Assembly: GCA_024645155.1 (NCBI GenBank)
Contig: JAHEGF010000160.1
Location: 1 to 7,685, forward strand
Direction of reading: 5' to 3'
Origin: Phyllobacteriaceae bacterium
Lineage (GTDB): Bacteria; Pseudomonadota; Alphaproteobacteria; Rhizobiales; Rhizobiaceae
DNA length: 7,685 nucleotides
Shown: positions 6,588 to 7,685 of the stretch, one piece after another
Position numbering within the stretch: the stretch's first letter is position 1
Layout: every line of letters begins with the position of its first letter
Position numbers and translations under genes: made by a program
The notes under the pieces: model-generated
Seen by the model: the letters and a program-made list of their open reading frames with translations, nothing else
Databases searched by the model: none
Told to the model about the DNA's origin: nothing

Positions 6588-7436
6588 ATGACCAAAAATA
6601 AAAGCAATCCCGGCCACAAGAGTAAGACCAAGTCTTCCATGCGTAAATCCGGCAAGATTTCGAATTCTGCCTATGAGAATGAGCTCGCCCGCCAGCAGAT
6701 CGAGTTGGTCAAGCTTCAGGAATGGGTCAAACAAACCGGGCACCGCGTTGCCATCATTTTCGAAGGACGCGATGCGGCGGGCAAGGGCGGCACGATCAAG
6801 CGGATCACCGAGGCGCTCAATCCGCGAATTTGCCAGGTTGTCGCATTACCGGCACCCACCGAACGCGAAAAAACCCAGTGGTACTTCCAGCGCTATGTGC
6901 CATACCTGCCCGCAGCCGGCGAAATAATCATCTTTGACCGCTCCTGGTACAATCGTGCCGGTGTCGAACGGGTGATGGGATTCTGCACCGAGGAGGAATA
7001 CCAGGAGTTCATGCGCAGTTGCCCGGAATTCGAGCGTATGCTGGTGCGGGCCGGAATTCAGCTGATCAAATACTGGTTTTCGGTAAGCGACGAGGAACAG
7101 GAGCGCCGTTTTCAAAAGAGGCTCACTGACCCGACAAAACGCTGGAAACTGAGTCCGATGGATCTGGAAAGCCGCAAGCGCTGGGTGGATTACTCAAAGG
7201 CAAAAGACACCATGTTCGCCCACACCGATATCAGTGAGGCGCCATGGTATGTCGTCGCCTCGGACGTCAAGAAACACGCCCGGCTGAATTGTATCAACCA
7301 CCTCCTTTCGCTGATTCCCTACAAGGACCTGACCCCGGAGCCGATCGAACTCGAGGACAGGCCGGAACAGCGTGACTATGTGCGCCCGCCGATGGACGAC
7401 CAGACATTTGTCCCCGAGATACATCAAAAAGTATGA
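6588..7436 (+). CDS. ppk2: Polyphosphate kinase 2 (PPK2), single-domain type
   Basis: PPK2 enzymes transfer phosphate between inorganic polyphosphate and nucleotides. This 282-residue single-domain protein looks like class I, which mainly phosphorylates ADP or GDP using polyphosphate. The Walker A loop EGRDAAGKGG is at 59-68, with catalytic Asp62; PTEREKTQWYFQRYVPYLP is at 90-108; and the Walker B block DRSWYNRAGVERVMGFC is at 117-133. The lid region from RRFQKRL to KRWKLSPMDL is at 173-192 and WYVVASDVKKHARLN at 220-234. The first 25 residues are rich in Lys and Ser, probably disordered, and may help bind polyphosphate. The start follows a strong GGAGGA. It is preceded on the same strand by the cyclase gene and converges on mutL with a 21-nt gap. 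Exact nucleotide preference is inferred from class only. Confidence 0.95.
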   Translation: MTKNKSNPGHKSKTKSSMRKSGKISNSAYENELARQQIELVKLQEWVKQTGHRVAIIFEGRDAAGKGGTIKRITEALNPRICQVVALPAPTEREKTQWYFQRYVPYLPAAGEIIIFDRSWYNRAGVERVMGFCTEEEYQEFMRSCPEFERMLVRAGIQLIKYWFSVSDEEQERRFQKRLTDPTKRWKLSPMDLESRKRWVDYSKAKDTMFAHTDISEAPWYVVASDVKKHARLNCINHLLSLIPYKDLTPEPIELEDRPEQRDYVRPPMDDQTFVPEIHQKV

Positions 7437-7442
7437 CCGCGG

Positions 7443-7454
7443 TGCCGGCCGGCA
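7443..7454. repeat. Perfect 12-bp palindrome between convergent ppk2 and mutL
   Basis: TGCCGGCCGGCA is a perfect palindrome in the 21-nt gap between two convergent stop codons. It could form only a 4-bp stem with a 4-nt loop and lacks a T-run, so it is at most a weak bidirectional terminator or pause element. Confidence 0.35.
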
Positions 7455-7457
7455 GGC

Positions 7458-7685
7458 TTAACGCCGCCCGAACAGTTTTTCGATATCGGCAAGTTTGAGC
7501 TCGATATATGTCGGCCGTCCGTGATTGCAGGTTCCGGAACCCGGTGTGGCCTCCATTTTGCGCAACAGCGCGTTCATCTCGTCGGGCAGGAGGCGCCTGC
7601 CAGAACGAACGGAACCTTGGCACGCCATCGTCGCGGCGAGGTTGTCGATGCGTTCCGACAAGGTGTCGGAAGTCCCGAATTCGGC
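7458..7685 (-). CDS. mutL: DNA mismatch repair protein MutL, C-terminal end (5' part outside window)
   Basis: These 75 residues are the C-terminal end of MutL, the mismatch-repair protein that links MutS recognition to strand incision. The frame is open to the window edge. The visible blocks are ACQGSVRSGRRL at about 21-32, LPDEMNALLRKMEATPGSG at about 33-51 and CNHGRPTYIELKLADIEKLFGRR at 53-75, which match the C-terminal dimerisation/endonuclease domain of alphaproteobacterial MutL. The CNHGRP motif corresponds to the CPHGRP element of MutL proteins that nick DNA themselves, in keeping with the absence of MutH in this group; the other endonuclease motif, DQHA-type, lies outside the window. 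I recall ACHGSVR in relatives, so Gln in place of His is a small variation. The LFGRR terminus is intact. It converges on ppk2. Confidence 0.95.
   Translation of the reverse strand, partial: AEFGTSDTLSERIDNLAATMACQGSVRSGRRLLPDEMNALLRKMEATPGSGTCNHGRPTYIELKLADIEKLFGRR

Noticed and set aside
6074..6655. A 193-codon - strand open frame opposite the cyclase 3' end
   Set aside because: It is antisense to conserved cyclase motifs and crosses the intergenic gap; the translation shows no family resemblance.

Overview
The window looks like a chromosomal segment of an alphaproteobacterium, most likely Hyphomicrobiales (Rhizobiales). The reasons are the gene order, the presence of two small families typical of that group (DUF4170 and DUF2093), the alphaproteobacterial form of the MutL C-terminus, and moderately high GC. 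The species cannot be named from the sequence alone.

Positions 1-4802 hold six genes on the + strand, closely packed and probably one transcript: the 3' part of tldE/pmbA, an inositol-monophosphatase-family gene of the CysQ type, a DUF4170 gene, a DUF374-type acyltransferase-like gene, waaA (Kdo transferase) and lpxK (lipid A 4'-kinase). Spacings run from a 4-nt ATGA overlap to about 64 nt. The core job is inner-membrane lipid A/Kdo assembly: LpxK makes lipid IVA and WaaA adds Kdo. The acyltransferase-like protein and DUF4170 travel with them without an assigned step. A small DUF2093 gene (4817-5044, - strand) converges on lpxK.

Positions 5045-5308 form a 264-bp divergent intergenic region with a compact cluster of palindromes. 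From it runs a + strand class III nucleotide cyclase gene (5309-6469) with an N-terminal regulatory region, followed after 118 nt by a PPK2-type polyphosphate kinase gene (6588-7436). The window ends in the 3' end of mutL on the - strand (7458-7685), converging on ppk2.

From memory, DUF2093 and mutL are commonly adjacent in Rhizobiales. On that view the cyclase plus PPK2 pair is an accessory signalling/energy insertion into a conserved housekeeping locus. The middle of the cyclase gene is clearly AT-richer than the LPS genes. No mobile element, RNA gene or CRISPR array was found. Most of the window is ordinary; the parts worth a second look are the inserted cyclase/PPK2 pair, its upstream DNA, and the orphan families embedded in the lipid A operon.
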